Position numbers and translations under genes: made by a program
The notes under the pieces: generated by a model
What the model was told of the DNA's origin: nothing
Databases searched by the model: none
The model's input: only the letters and a program-made list of their open reading frames with translations
In this document: piece after piece, positions 57,407 through 64,000 of the stretch
How positions within the stretch are numbered: position 1 is the stretch's first letter
How the letters are laid out: each line of letters opens with the position of its first letter
Assembly: GCA_018241505.1 (NCBI GenBank)
Contig: JAFEDS010000016.1
Coordinates: 496,001 to 560,000, forward strand
Direction of reading: 5' to 3'
Origin: Pseudomonadota bacterium
GTDB taxonomy: Bacteria > Pseudomonadota > Gammaproteobacteria > Steroidobacterales > Steroidobacteraceae
Length of the DNA: 64,000 nucleotides

Positions 57407-58789
57407 TCACGCACCCGGGGGCGGTACCGGCTTCTTTTGCAGAAAACCACCGGCCGGCAGCGCCGCGATGTGGAAGTAGTTACTTTGCGCGAGCGCCTCA
57501 TAGAGAGGCGGCGTGAAAAGTGCCGAGATGCGTGAGGATACAAGTGCCGTTGCCATCATAGGGATCACCATGCTGCCGCCGTTCGTCATCTCCAGAACGA
57601 TGACAAAGGACGTGATAGGCGATTGTGTCACCGCCGCAAGGTAGCCCGTCATACATACAGCGATCACCGCTCCCATGGGGGCCCAGGGAAACACCGCGTG
57701 CACCCATTGCGCAAGACCTGCGCCAATGGATAGCGAAGGCGAGAAGAGACCGCCCGGAATTCCAACCATATAGGTCGCCACCATGGCGCCCCACTTGGCG
57801 ATTGAATACGTTGGCGAGATGGAATGCGCGTCGGTGAGCAGTTCGCGCGCCTGGTCATATCCGCTGCCCCAGGTCGCGCCATGCGTGAGAAAGCCAATTG
57901 CCGCAATTACCAATCCGACGGCGAGGGCGTACACCAACGGGTGACGTCCGCGCAGCGCGATCAGCCAATCCGGCATCCACTTCTTCCATCGCAAGAGAGC
58001 GAGATTGAAGGCTGTACCCAAAAGGCCGGCGAGCGCACCCGACAGAACCACGGGCAAAATAAATGCCACGCCGAGGTTCGGTGGCACACTGATCTCGCCG
58101 AAGTAGAGATAGTTACCGGCAAGCGCAAGGGAGGTCAGGCCAGCAAACACCACTGCGGTGATCATGGTTCCGTTCGTGCGGCTTTCGAAATTTCTGGCCA
58201 GCTCTTCGATCGCAAAGATGATTCCGGCGAGCGGTGTATTGAAGGCTGCCGACAGTCCTGCCGCCGCGCCAGCCAGCAATAGGCGCCGCTCGAGTTGTGG
58301 GTGGCGGTGCGGATAGAAGCGGCGGAACTCCGCCATAATGGCAGCGCCAATGTGCACCGTCGGTCCCTCTCGCCCAATCGTCAGGCCGCCCAGCAAACCG
58401 ATCAGCGAAATTCCGATCTTGCCCGCCACGACGCGCAGTCCGAACAGGCGTCGCATCAGTGTATCTTCCTCTTCCGCCCGCCGCGCATGCAGCGCCGCGA
58501 TCACTTGCGGGATGCCGCTGCCTTCGCTGCCGGTGAACCAGCGTCGCGTTAGAAACAGAGCAAGAACGGTGAGGCTCGGCGTAATGACAAACGCGAGCCA
58601 GGCGCGGCCGGCGATCAAACCGATGAACGCATCGGAAGCCCGCTTGCTCCAGTCCGCGTACAACACCGAAACCAAGCCAACGAGCAGCGCCGCCGCCCAC
58701 GGCAAGCCTACTTGCAGCAACAACCGCCTCGATTTGGCTCCGAGATCCCAACGCTTCGTACGCTTGAGATGATCGCTGGGCTCGTTCAC
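57407..58789 (-). CDS. clcA: ClC-family chloride/proton antiporter
   Basis: The 460-residue membrane protein has the ClC selectivity motifs GSGIPQV, GREGPTVHIGA (with the gating Glu) and GGLFSPSLSIGAGLA, plus IIFAIEELARNFESR, where the double Glu includes the proton-transfer Glu of antiporters. It probably exchanges two Cl- for one H+, as in acid resistance. There is no C-terminal CBS domain. The start is the ATG at 58789 (MNEPSDHL). The gene lies 80 bp downstream of the start of the BNR protein gene on the same strand and may be a separate unit. Confidence 0.93.
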   Translation of the reverse strand: MNEPSDHLKRTKRWDLGAKSRRLLLQVGLPWAAALLVGLVSVLYADWSKRASDAFIGLIAGRAWLAFVITPSLTVLALFLTRRWFTGSEGSGIPQVIAALHARRAEEEDTLMRRLFGLRVVAGKIGISLIGLLGGLTIGREGPTVHIGAAIMAEFRRFYPHRHPQLERRLLLAGAAAGLSAAFNTPLAGIIFAIEELARNFESRTNGTMITAVVFAGLTSLALAGNYLYFGEISVPPNLGVAFILPVVLSGALAGLLGTAFNLALLRWKKWMPDWLIALRGRHPLVYALAVGLVIAAIGFLTHGATWGSGYDQARELLTDAHSISPTYSIAKWGAMVATYMVGIPGGLFSPSLSIGAGLAQWVHAVFPWAPMGAVIAVCMTGYLAAVTQSPITSFVIVLEMTNGGSMVIPMMATALVSSRISALFTPPLYEALAQSNYFHIAALPAGGFLQKKPVPPPGA

Positions 58790-58952
58790 TGGTTTGCAAG
58801 CGGACCGACAAGTAATTGATTAATATGGCACAATGGACGGGATTCGAACACCCCCCGCCAGTGGGGTGCTGTCTCCCGCAATGCTCGACGCGAACATCCG
58901 CAGCGCCAGCGGTAGAATACCCCTCGAGACTAACTACCTGAGGATCTCAATC

Positions 58953-59417
58953 GTGGCCCGTCTGTTCTCCAATATTGCATGTTGTCTTGCCGCGCTCGGT
59001 TGCATGCCGGCCGCCCAAGCTGCCCCCGCCGCTAACATCGAACAGGAAGTCGCTCGCCTCGAAAAGGATTGCAACGACGCCTACGCCGCGAACAACCTGC
59101 CCAAGTACTTCAGCTACTACGCCGACGATGCGGTTCTGATCTTCGCGAATACGCGCACCACGGTGCCCGCATACCGGAAGATGTGGACCGAGGAAATCAA
59201 GACCAAGCCACTCGAGTCGGTCAAGCTGTCCGACATGGTCATCCGCGTCACGCCATCAACGGATACAGCGATTGCCAGCTACCAGATTGAAATTCGCACG
59301 CATCAGCCGAGCGGCACGACTACCGACGAGCGGTACTTCGAGACGGATGTTTGGGTCCGCAAAGGGGATGCGTGGAAGCTCAGCCACGTCCACTTTTCAC
59401 CGCTACGGCCGACGTAG
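58953..59417 (+). CDS. Small exported SnoaL/DUF4440-like protein
   Basis: The 154-residue product has a signal peptide (RLFSNIACCLAALGCMPAAQA) and a cystatin-like alpha+beta domain of the SnoaL/DUF4440 (NTF2) type: IEQEVARLEKDCNDAYAANN, YFSYYADDAVLIFANTRTTV, then YRKMWTEEIKTKP and YFETDVWVRKGDAWKLSHVH. Members include ketosteroid isomerase-like and other small-molecule pockets; no catalytic set is recognisable. I prefer the GTG at 58953 because GAGGA lies 8 nt upstream and it starts the signal peptide directly; the longer frame from 58833 adds 40 unlikely residues. It stands alone between clcA and the monooxygenase gene. Confidence 0.78.
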   Translation: MARLFSNIACCLAALGCMPAAQAAPAANIEQEVARLEKDCNDAYAANNLPKYFSYYADDAVLIFANTRTTVPAYRKMWTEEIKTKPLESVKLSDMVIRVTPSTDTAIASYQIEIRTHQPSGTTTDERYFETDVWVRKGDAWKLSHVHFSPLRPT

Positions 59418-59461
59418 TACCCGACACTGATCATGTCCATTACACGAGCCGCGTACAGCAC

Positions 59462-60682
59462 TTACGTCCGAACTGTCCGCGGGCACGGCCACCGATAGTC
59501 TGGGAGACGCAGAGTATCGATGATCCCTCTGCCGAGTGCGTACCTTGCCAGTCCCGGAATAGCGGCCACTTTGATGACTTGGTTGCGAAAGAATAGTCCG
59601 AAGCGGGTCTTGGGGGCAAAGGCATTGGCGAAACCTTCGGCAGCCCGCTGTTTCGCCAGTACATATGAGCGCAGGAGCGCGTCGTATTTAGCAAATGCCT
59701 CTTCGTGCCGGCCACCGGCGCGAGTCAGCTCGCCCGCCAGCACGTAAGCCGACGTCATTGCCAACGCCGAGCCCTGGCCGGCTAACAATGATACACAGAA
59801 CGCCGCATCCCCAACGAGTGCAACGCGACCACGCGACCAGCTCGGCATCCGGATCTGACTGACAAGGTCAAAATAAAGCTCCTGCGCGCTGTCCAACTCA
59901 TCGAGAATGCGCCGGCATTCCCATTTATCCTCGCGGCCGAACCTCTCTCGCAAGATCTGCTTTTGTGCCCGCGTGTCGAGCGGCTGCGGCGCCGCTTCGA
60001 TCGGAGTGGTAAACACGAACAAGAACAGCGTCCGATCATCGTGGAGCGCGAATCGCGCCAGCATCCGCCCAGGTTCGCCGTAAATTACATAGACCTCTTC
60101 ATTCCGCGGACGATAGCCGCGAACCTCGAATGCGGCGACCGTATAGCCGAGCTGCTTTTCGAAGTGGTCCTGCGGACCAAAGGCAAGTTCACGCACTTTT
60201 GAGTGTAAACCATCAGCGCCGATCACCAGATCGAATTGGCGTTCGTCTCCGCGCGCGAAGCACACGCGCACGCTATCAGCGCAGTCCTCCAAACCAACTA
60301 TCTCGTCTCCGAACACCGTCTCGACGCTCTGTTGGATCGTTTCGTACAGCAGCCGAGAAAGATCACTGCGACCCAGCGTTACAAAATGCCCGCCGGTCAG
60401 CTCGCCAAAGATTTTGGTCCCGAAGCCGGCTAAGCGCTTGCCCCGGTAGTCAACGATGCGCAGTTCGCGCATGTGATAGCCGACCCGCTGGATGCGTTCT
60501 TCGAGACCCATGCGCGTGGCGATTTCATAGCCGAGGCCCCAAAAGTCGATCACATAGCCCGCAGTACGTAAGGCCGGTGCCTCTTCGATCAAGGTCGGAG
60601 CGAAGTCAGCCGCCTCGAGCCAAAACGCCAGCGTCGGCCCGGCGATCCCCGCACCTGAGATCAGAACAGTCTTGCGATTCAT
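59462..60682 (-). CDS. FAD-dependent aromatic-type monooxygenase
   Basis: The 406-residue protein is a group A flavin monooxygenase: the FAD loop VLISGAGIAGPTLAFWLEA at the N terminus, the DG motif LVIGADGLHSKVRELAFG in the middle and the GD motif RVALVGDAAFCVSLLAGQGS near residue 285. It hydroxylates an organic substrate with NAD(P)H and O2 in the cytoplasm. Relatives include TetX-like and phenol-type hydroxylases; the substrate cannot be told. The ATG at 60682 gives the family start (MNRKTVLIS); the upstream open frame has no family features. It follows the Rieske oxygenase gene on the same strand after 162 bp. Confidence 0.88.
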   Translation of the reverse strand: MNRKTVLISGAGIAGPTLAFWLEAADFAPTLIEEAPALRTAGYVIDFWGLGYEIATRMGLEERIQRVGYHMRELRIVDYRGKRLAGFGTKIFGELTGGHFVTLGRSDLSRLLYETIQQSVETVFGDEIVGLEDCADSVRVCFARGDERQFDLVIGADGLHSKVRELAFGPQDHFEKQLGYTVAAFEVRGYRPRNEEVYVIYGEPGRMLARFALHDDRTLFLFVFTTPIEAAPQPLDTRAQKQILRERFGREDKWECRRILDELDSAQELYFDLVSQIRMPSWSRGRVALVGDAAFCVSLLAGQGSALAMTSAYVLAGELTRAGGRHEEAFAKYDALLRSYVLAKQRAAEGFANAFAPKTRFGLFFRNQVIKVAAIPGLARYALGRGIIDTLRLPDYRWPCPRTVRT

Positions 60683-60844
60683 GGTCGACCCATCGGGAGG
60701 ACTCGTCAACGTCCGGAGGCACTGGGCGCCCATGACTCGACTGCAGCAACTCCGATCAACTGTCAGCAACCCTTGTTCCTGCGCCACCGCAGCACTGCCG
60801 TTGCCCGGCCGGACAACCGGTGTGAAGCCATCGAAGCCACAGAA

Positions 60845-62047
60845 CTACAGTGCGTTAGCAGCGTCGCGGGCCGTGGCGCGGTACCAGTCGTTGAACCGAA
60901 TAACCAACTCCTCCGCCCCTGGCGCGTACGGGCCGGGACGGTAGCCGCGTCCGTTGACGCCCCGCTGGTTGTTCTCCGCGAGCGCGCGATCCTGGAGATT
61001 GGTTTTAGTCCACACCGTTGTCAGCTTCTCGAGGTCATAGTCTATGCCTTCGCGCGCCTGGCTCGACACGAGCCATTTTGAAATCACGCGCGTTTCTTCA
61101 GGACCAACAGGAAGGGCACTGAACATGAACACATAGTCGCTGAAAGCGTGACAGAACGTGTTGGGATCGGTTGCCCAGCGGAAGCCGCCGAGTGGGTGGC
61201 CGCCAGTGTCCATGAGGGGTGTGCTCACCACCGGACGGCCATCCATTGACACGGTTTCGATGCCCGGGTTGAGTGGATAGCGGCCGACGTGCCACCACGA
61301 GCCGGCTTGCGTATCGGCAGATAAGCCGCGACTGCGCAGCAGATTTTCAAACACCGCGGGGTCCGAACCAACCGGTGTCAAACCACCTTCGAACACCATC
61401 GGGAAGGATATTTTGAGATCGGGGTGGCCAGTCAGGCAGTGGTAGCACTCCCGTGCATTCTCCATGACGAGCTTCCAGTTGGCCTTCTCGGTCAACACAC
61501 TTTCGAACGCCAGCTTCGTGTCCGCCAGGCGATAGGTATCCAGATGCGGTTGAGCGGCGGCCCGGAAGGGTTCGAAATCCGGCGCGGCATCAGACAGCGC
61601 CACATAGATGCAACCGGAAAGAATCTCCGTGCGCAAGGCGATCAAACCATGGCTGCTCGCCTCGAACGTTGCGGGCATGCGTGTCGCCGCCATCAAACGC
61701 CCATCGAGATCGTAAGTCCAGCGGTGATAGGGACAGACGATTCGGGGAGAACTGCCCGAGCCTTCAGGACAAATCTGCGCGCCGCGATGCCGGCACGTGT
61801 TGTGAAACGCTCGAATCCGACCATCCCGGCCGCGAACGGCCAATATCGGATGCGGCCCGATGGTCACTGATATGTAAGATCCCGGGCCGGCCAGCTCCGC
61901 GGTGAATCCGAGCATGAACCAACTGCGAGTCAGAATCGTCGCGACATCAAACTCGTAGACCTCGGGATCGTTATAGAAAGCCTGCGGCAGGGAACGACCA
62001 GGCTGGCAGCCTGCCAACAGGTTCAAGATACGCTGGCGGTTGATCAT
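60845..62047 (-). CDS. Rieske non-heme iron oxygenase, alpha subunit type
   Basis: The 400-residue protein has a Rieske [2Fe-2S] site with C85 and H87 (NTCRHRGAQICP) and C105 and H108 (RIVCPYHRWTYD), and a mononuclear iron site with H203 and H208 in ENARECYHCLTGHPD. This arrangement is found in glycine betaine, stachydrine, carnitine and choline monooxygenases, which demethylate or hydroxylate quaternary amines. A reductase partner is not seen in the window. The neighbouring AraC regulator and the dimethylglycine dehydrogenase-like gene support a methylated-amine role. The ATG at 62047 (MINRQRIL) is chosen. Confidence 0.88.
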   Translation of the reverse strand: MINRQRILNLLAGCQPGRSLPQAFYNDPEVYEFDVATILTRSWFMLGFTAELAGPGSYISVTIGPHPILAVRGRDGRIRAFHNTCRHRGAQICPEGSGSSPRIVCPYHRWTYDLDGRLMAATRMPATFEASSHGLIALRTEILSGCIYVALSDAAPDFEPFRAAAQPHLDTYRLADTKLAFESVLTEKANWKLVMENARECYHCLTGHPDLKISFPMVFEGGLTPVGSDPAVFENLLRSRGLSADTQAGSWWHVGRYPLNPGIETVSMDGRPVVSTPLMDTGGHPLGGFRWATDPNTFCHAFSDYVFMFSALPVGPEETRVISKWLVSSQAREGIDYDLEKLTTVWTKTNLQDRALAENNQRGVNGRGYRPGPYAPGAEELVIRFNDWYRATARDAANAL

Positions 62048-62131
62048 GGGCCTAGAGTACGCCGCTCTTGGGCAGGCTGCCATCCAGGCAATCGATGACG
62101 TCGGACTTCCTAGATCACGTGCCCGAAACCC

Positions 62132-63184
62132 TCAGGTGTCCCGCCGTGGGGTGCGCAGCTCTTTGGGCCGCATTCCGAAATGCCGGCGGAAGGCCGTTGC
62201 GAACGAGGTCTGGTGGCTGTAGCCAACGGCTTGCGCCACCTGCGCCACGGTCATCCGCTGCTCGCGCAACAACATCAGCGCATGTTGCATCCGGCAGCGA
62301 ACTGAAAAATCGAACAGGGTGACGCCATAGACGGCCTTGAAACTGCGCTTCAGGTACGTATCGTTCATGCCCGCCGCCCGTGCCACCTGCCGGATCGTGG
62401 GGGCAGGCGCAAACTGCTTCATCAACACGGCACGGGCTTTCTGCAAGCAGCGCAAATCCCGCTCACTGAACTCATGGGTCGGCGTCTCCGTCAGGGAGCC
62501 GAATGCGGCGACGGCCATGCACAACAGCTCCTGCGTCAACGCCTGCGTGTAGATGAGACCGAGCGTACCGGTATGCGGATTTTCGACGAGTCGCTTGGCG
62601 CAATCGAACATCGGAACGGTGAGTGGCAACTGGCGGTACTTGAATTCACCGGGAACGCCGGACACCAGCGACGTCAGATTCCGGGGCGTTGTCAGACTGG
62701 AGTCGATGAAATTATCCGTCAGATACCCGGTCCGCACGGTGATGGCAACACAGCGCTCGCGTGCGCCCGGAGCGGTCCACTCATCGAGGTCAACACCAGG
62801 CGGTTGGTTGTAAACCAGCAGGCTGGGCCGATTGAGCCGCAACGGTTCAGTGCGGCTGACGCCCAATGTCAAATCGCCCGACAGCTTGAAATAGAACTGG
62901 ATCATGCCGTCGCCCGGAATCAGCTCGGCACGCGGATCGCGATATGCGAAGTTTTCCACAATCACGTAGACGTCATTGCCAATCTGGGTCAACTCCCAGT
63001 AACCCTCGCCCTCCTCTTCGTCCAACATGATGCGCGCGCCGAGCAGATGCTGGTGCGGGTGCCGCCACAGCTTTTGGATGCCGGGCGCCTGCTCGAGATT
63101 GGCGAACGCCTCCGCCAGCGTATGACCCCTCCCCGCCAGCGCCGCGCGGAACAGCCCGCCTTTGGCTTCTTTTTTATCGTTCAT
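62132..63184 (-). CDS. AraC-family transcriptional regulator
   Basis: The 350-residue protein has a C-terminal AraC/XylS DNA-binding domain at about 245-345: two helix-turn-helices around PTIRQVARAAGMNDTYLKRS and TVAQVAQAVGYSHQTSFATA, ending FRRHFGMRPKELR. The N-terminal 230 residues form an effector domain with a cupin-like strand region (GDGMIQFYFKLSGDLTLGVS). It lies between the Rieske oxygenase gene (same strand, 84 bp away) and the divergent dimethylglycine dehydrogenase-like gene (111 bp away) and probably activates one or both. It is not a GbdR orthologue by layout, as no glutamine-amidotransferase-like domain is seen. Confidence 0.9.
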   Translation of the reverse strand: MNDKKEAKGGLFRAALAGRGHTLAEAFANLEQAPGIQKLWRHPHQHLLGARIMLDEEEGEGYWELTQIGNDVYVIVENFAYRDPRAELIPGDGMIQFYFKLSGDLTLGVSRTEPLRLNRPSLLVYNQPPGVDLDEWTAPGARERCVAITVRTGYLTDNFIDSSLTTPRNLTSLVSGVPGEFKYRQLPLTVPMFDCAKRLVENPHTGTLGLIYTQALTQELLCMAVAAFGSLTETPTHEFSERDLRCLQKARAVLMKQFAPAPTIRQVARAAGMNDTYLKRSFKAVYGVTLFDFSVRCRMQHALMLLREQRMTVAQVAQAVGYSHQTSFATAFRRHFGMRPKELRTPRRDT

Positions 63185-63295
63185 GAGGTTTGACCCAAAT
63201 TCCTAACAAAGACATCCGCGCCGCAAAGAACGCCCCTGCTCGGGGGGCACCGCCCTCCATATGATGTACCAGCAAGCAGCACGGGGAACCAGTGG

Positions 63296-64000
63296 ATGAA
63301 AGAGCAGGCACAGGTCGTTGTTATCGGCGGAGGCGTAGTCGGGTGCAGCGTGTTGTACCACCTCACCAAGCTCGGCTGGCGCGACGTTGTGCTCTGCGAA
63401 CGCAAGGAGCTCACCGCCGGATCGAGCTGGCATGCCGCCGGCGGCTTCCACGCACTCAACAGCGACCCCGGCGTCGCACGCCTGCAGGCCTATACGATCT
63501 CACTATATAAGGAGATTGAGCGGGAGTCAGGCCAAAATATCGGCCTGCATGTGACCGGTGGCCTGAATGTGGCCGCCACCCGTGATCGCTGGGATTTTCT
63601 GCGCTCCGATTGGGCGCGGCACAAGGTGCTCGGATTGCACACCGAGCTGATCGGTCCGGAACAGATTCGCGAGTTGTGCCCGCTGATGGATACCTCGGGT
63701 GTGCTGGGCGCCATCTATGACCCGATGGAAGGCCACCTCGATCCATCGGGCACCACGCATGCCTATGCCATGTGTGCGCGCAAGGCTGGAGCCGAAATCT
63801 ATCGCCACACGCGCGTCCTGGAGGTCCGGCCGACGTCCCAAGGAACCTGGTTGGTCGTGACCGATGGCGGCACGATCGAAGCCGAGCACGTGGTCAACGC
63901 CGGCGGCCTCTGGGCACGCCAGGTCGGCCAGATGGTGGGTCTCGATCTGCCTATTGTCGCCATGGAGCACCACTACCTGTTGACCGAGGATCTCGAGCCT
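63296..64000 (+). CDS. Dimethylglycine/sarcosine dehydrogenase-like flavoprotein (5' part)
   Basis: A frame open to the window edge encodes at least 235 residues beginning MKEQAQVVVIGGGVVGCSVL, a dinucleotide-binding GxGxxG loop for FAD. It is followed by LTKLGWRDVVLCERKELTAG and SSWHAAGGFHALNSDPGVA, where the His of SSWHAAG is the usual site of covalent FAD in dimethylglycine and sarcosine dehydrogenases, then EGHLDPSGTTHAYAMCARKA and VVNAGGLWARQVGQMVGLDL. The enzyme should demethylate an N-methylated glycine, likely with a C-terminal folate (GcvT) domain outside the window. GGGGA lies 8 nt before the ATG. It is divergent from the AraC gene. Confidence 0.87.
   Translation, partial: MKEQAQVVVIGGGVVGCSVLYHLTKLGWRDVVLCERKELTAGSSWHAAGGFHALNSDPGVARLQAYTISLYKEIERESGQNIGLHVTGGLNVAATRDRWDFLRSDWARHKVLGLHTELIGPEQIRELCPLMDTSGVLGAIYDPMEGHLDPSGTTHAYAMCARKAGAEIYRHTRVLEVRPTSQGTWLVVTDGGTIEAEHVVNAGGLWARQVGQMVGLDLPIVAMEHHYLLTEDLEP

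Noticed and set aside
58836-58860. A tRNA T-arm-like string (GGGATTCGAAC) that on the minus strand reads GTTCGAATCCC
   Set aside because: The flanking bases do not pair as a T-stem and no anticodon, D-arm or acceptor stem can be folded around it, so it is not a tRNA and is too short to call an attachment site.
63229-63242. A GC-rich possible stem (GCCCC...GGGGC) between the AraC and flavoprotein genes
   Set aside because: The stem is short, has no T-run, and lies between divergent starts where no terminator is needed.

Overview
The window is GC-rich DNA packed with genes and has the look of a Gram-negative, aerobic, heterotrophic proteobacterium. Three large outer-membrane TonB-dependent receptors, a phosphate-selective-type porin, a homodimeric AceE-type E1 and GGDEF/EAL signalling fit a gammaproteobacterium of the Steroidobacter/Xanthomonadales kind, but this placement is an inference. 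I see no rRNA, tRNA, IS element, prophage or CRISPR array.

Layout. (1) 1-922: a HigBA-type toxin-antitoxin pair with a perfect operator palindrome inside its promoter. (2) 975-16762, all minus strand: a hydantoin/oxoprolinase-type catabolic region. A MalT-like LAL regulator comes first, then hyuA-hyuB pair 2, then a TonB receptor followed by hyuA-hyuB pair 1, two tandem NCS1 permeases and a cyclophilin-like protein. The two operon promoters share a 16-19 bp element at almost the same distance from the start codon. (3) 16852-23482: a quinone oxidoreductase, a diguanylate cyclase, a 1221-residue hybrid kinase/phosphodiesterase, a small exported repeat protein and a MarR regulator that appears to control both itself and the small protein. 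(4) 23711-29550: an aminotransferase, an AceE paralogue, an Lrp regulator and a divergent N-carbamoyl amino acid hydrolase.

(5) 29616-45235 is the most interesting part. It holds an operon for a leucyl aminopeptidase, a POT-type transporter, an amidase, methylaspartate ammonia-lyase and a class III CoA-transferase. Next to it lie an exported alpha/beta hydrolase with a threonine aldolase, a GntR/FCD regulator, a TonB receptor with an SHMT-like PLP enzyme, and an exported amidohydrolase. Five copies of a 12-bp element (consensus ATTATCGTTAAT) sit at all five promoters of this block, including that of the GntR gene. I propose a single regulon for uptake across both membranes and complete breakdown of a peptide or amide that carries unusual residues such as beta-methylaspartate.

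(6) 45164-48480: a chromate-type transporter and a third TonB receptor. (7) 48736-54118: a chemoreceptor, CheW, porin, DUF47/PhoU-like protein and PiT phosphate transporter in one operon. (8) 54126-59417: a BNR-repeat exported protein, a ClC exchanger and a small SnoaL-like exported protein. (9) 59462-64000: a flavin monooxygenase, a Rieske oxygenase, an AraC regulator and the start of a dimethylglycine dehydrogenase-like flavoprotein cut by the window edge; this set resembles betaine or methylated-amine catabolism.

Many genes within operons overlap by the 4-nt ATGA junction, so translational coupling is common. Several start codons were moved downstream of the longest open frame on ribosome-binding-site, family-length or signal-peptide grounds. 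All functions are inferred from motifs read in the translations; no database search was possible.
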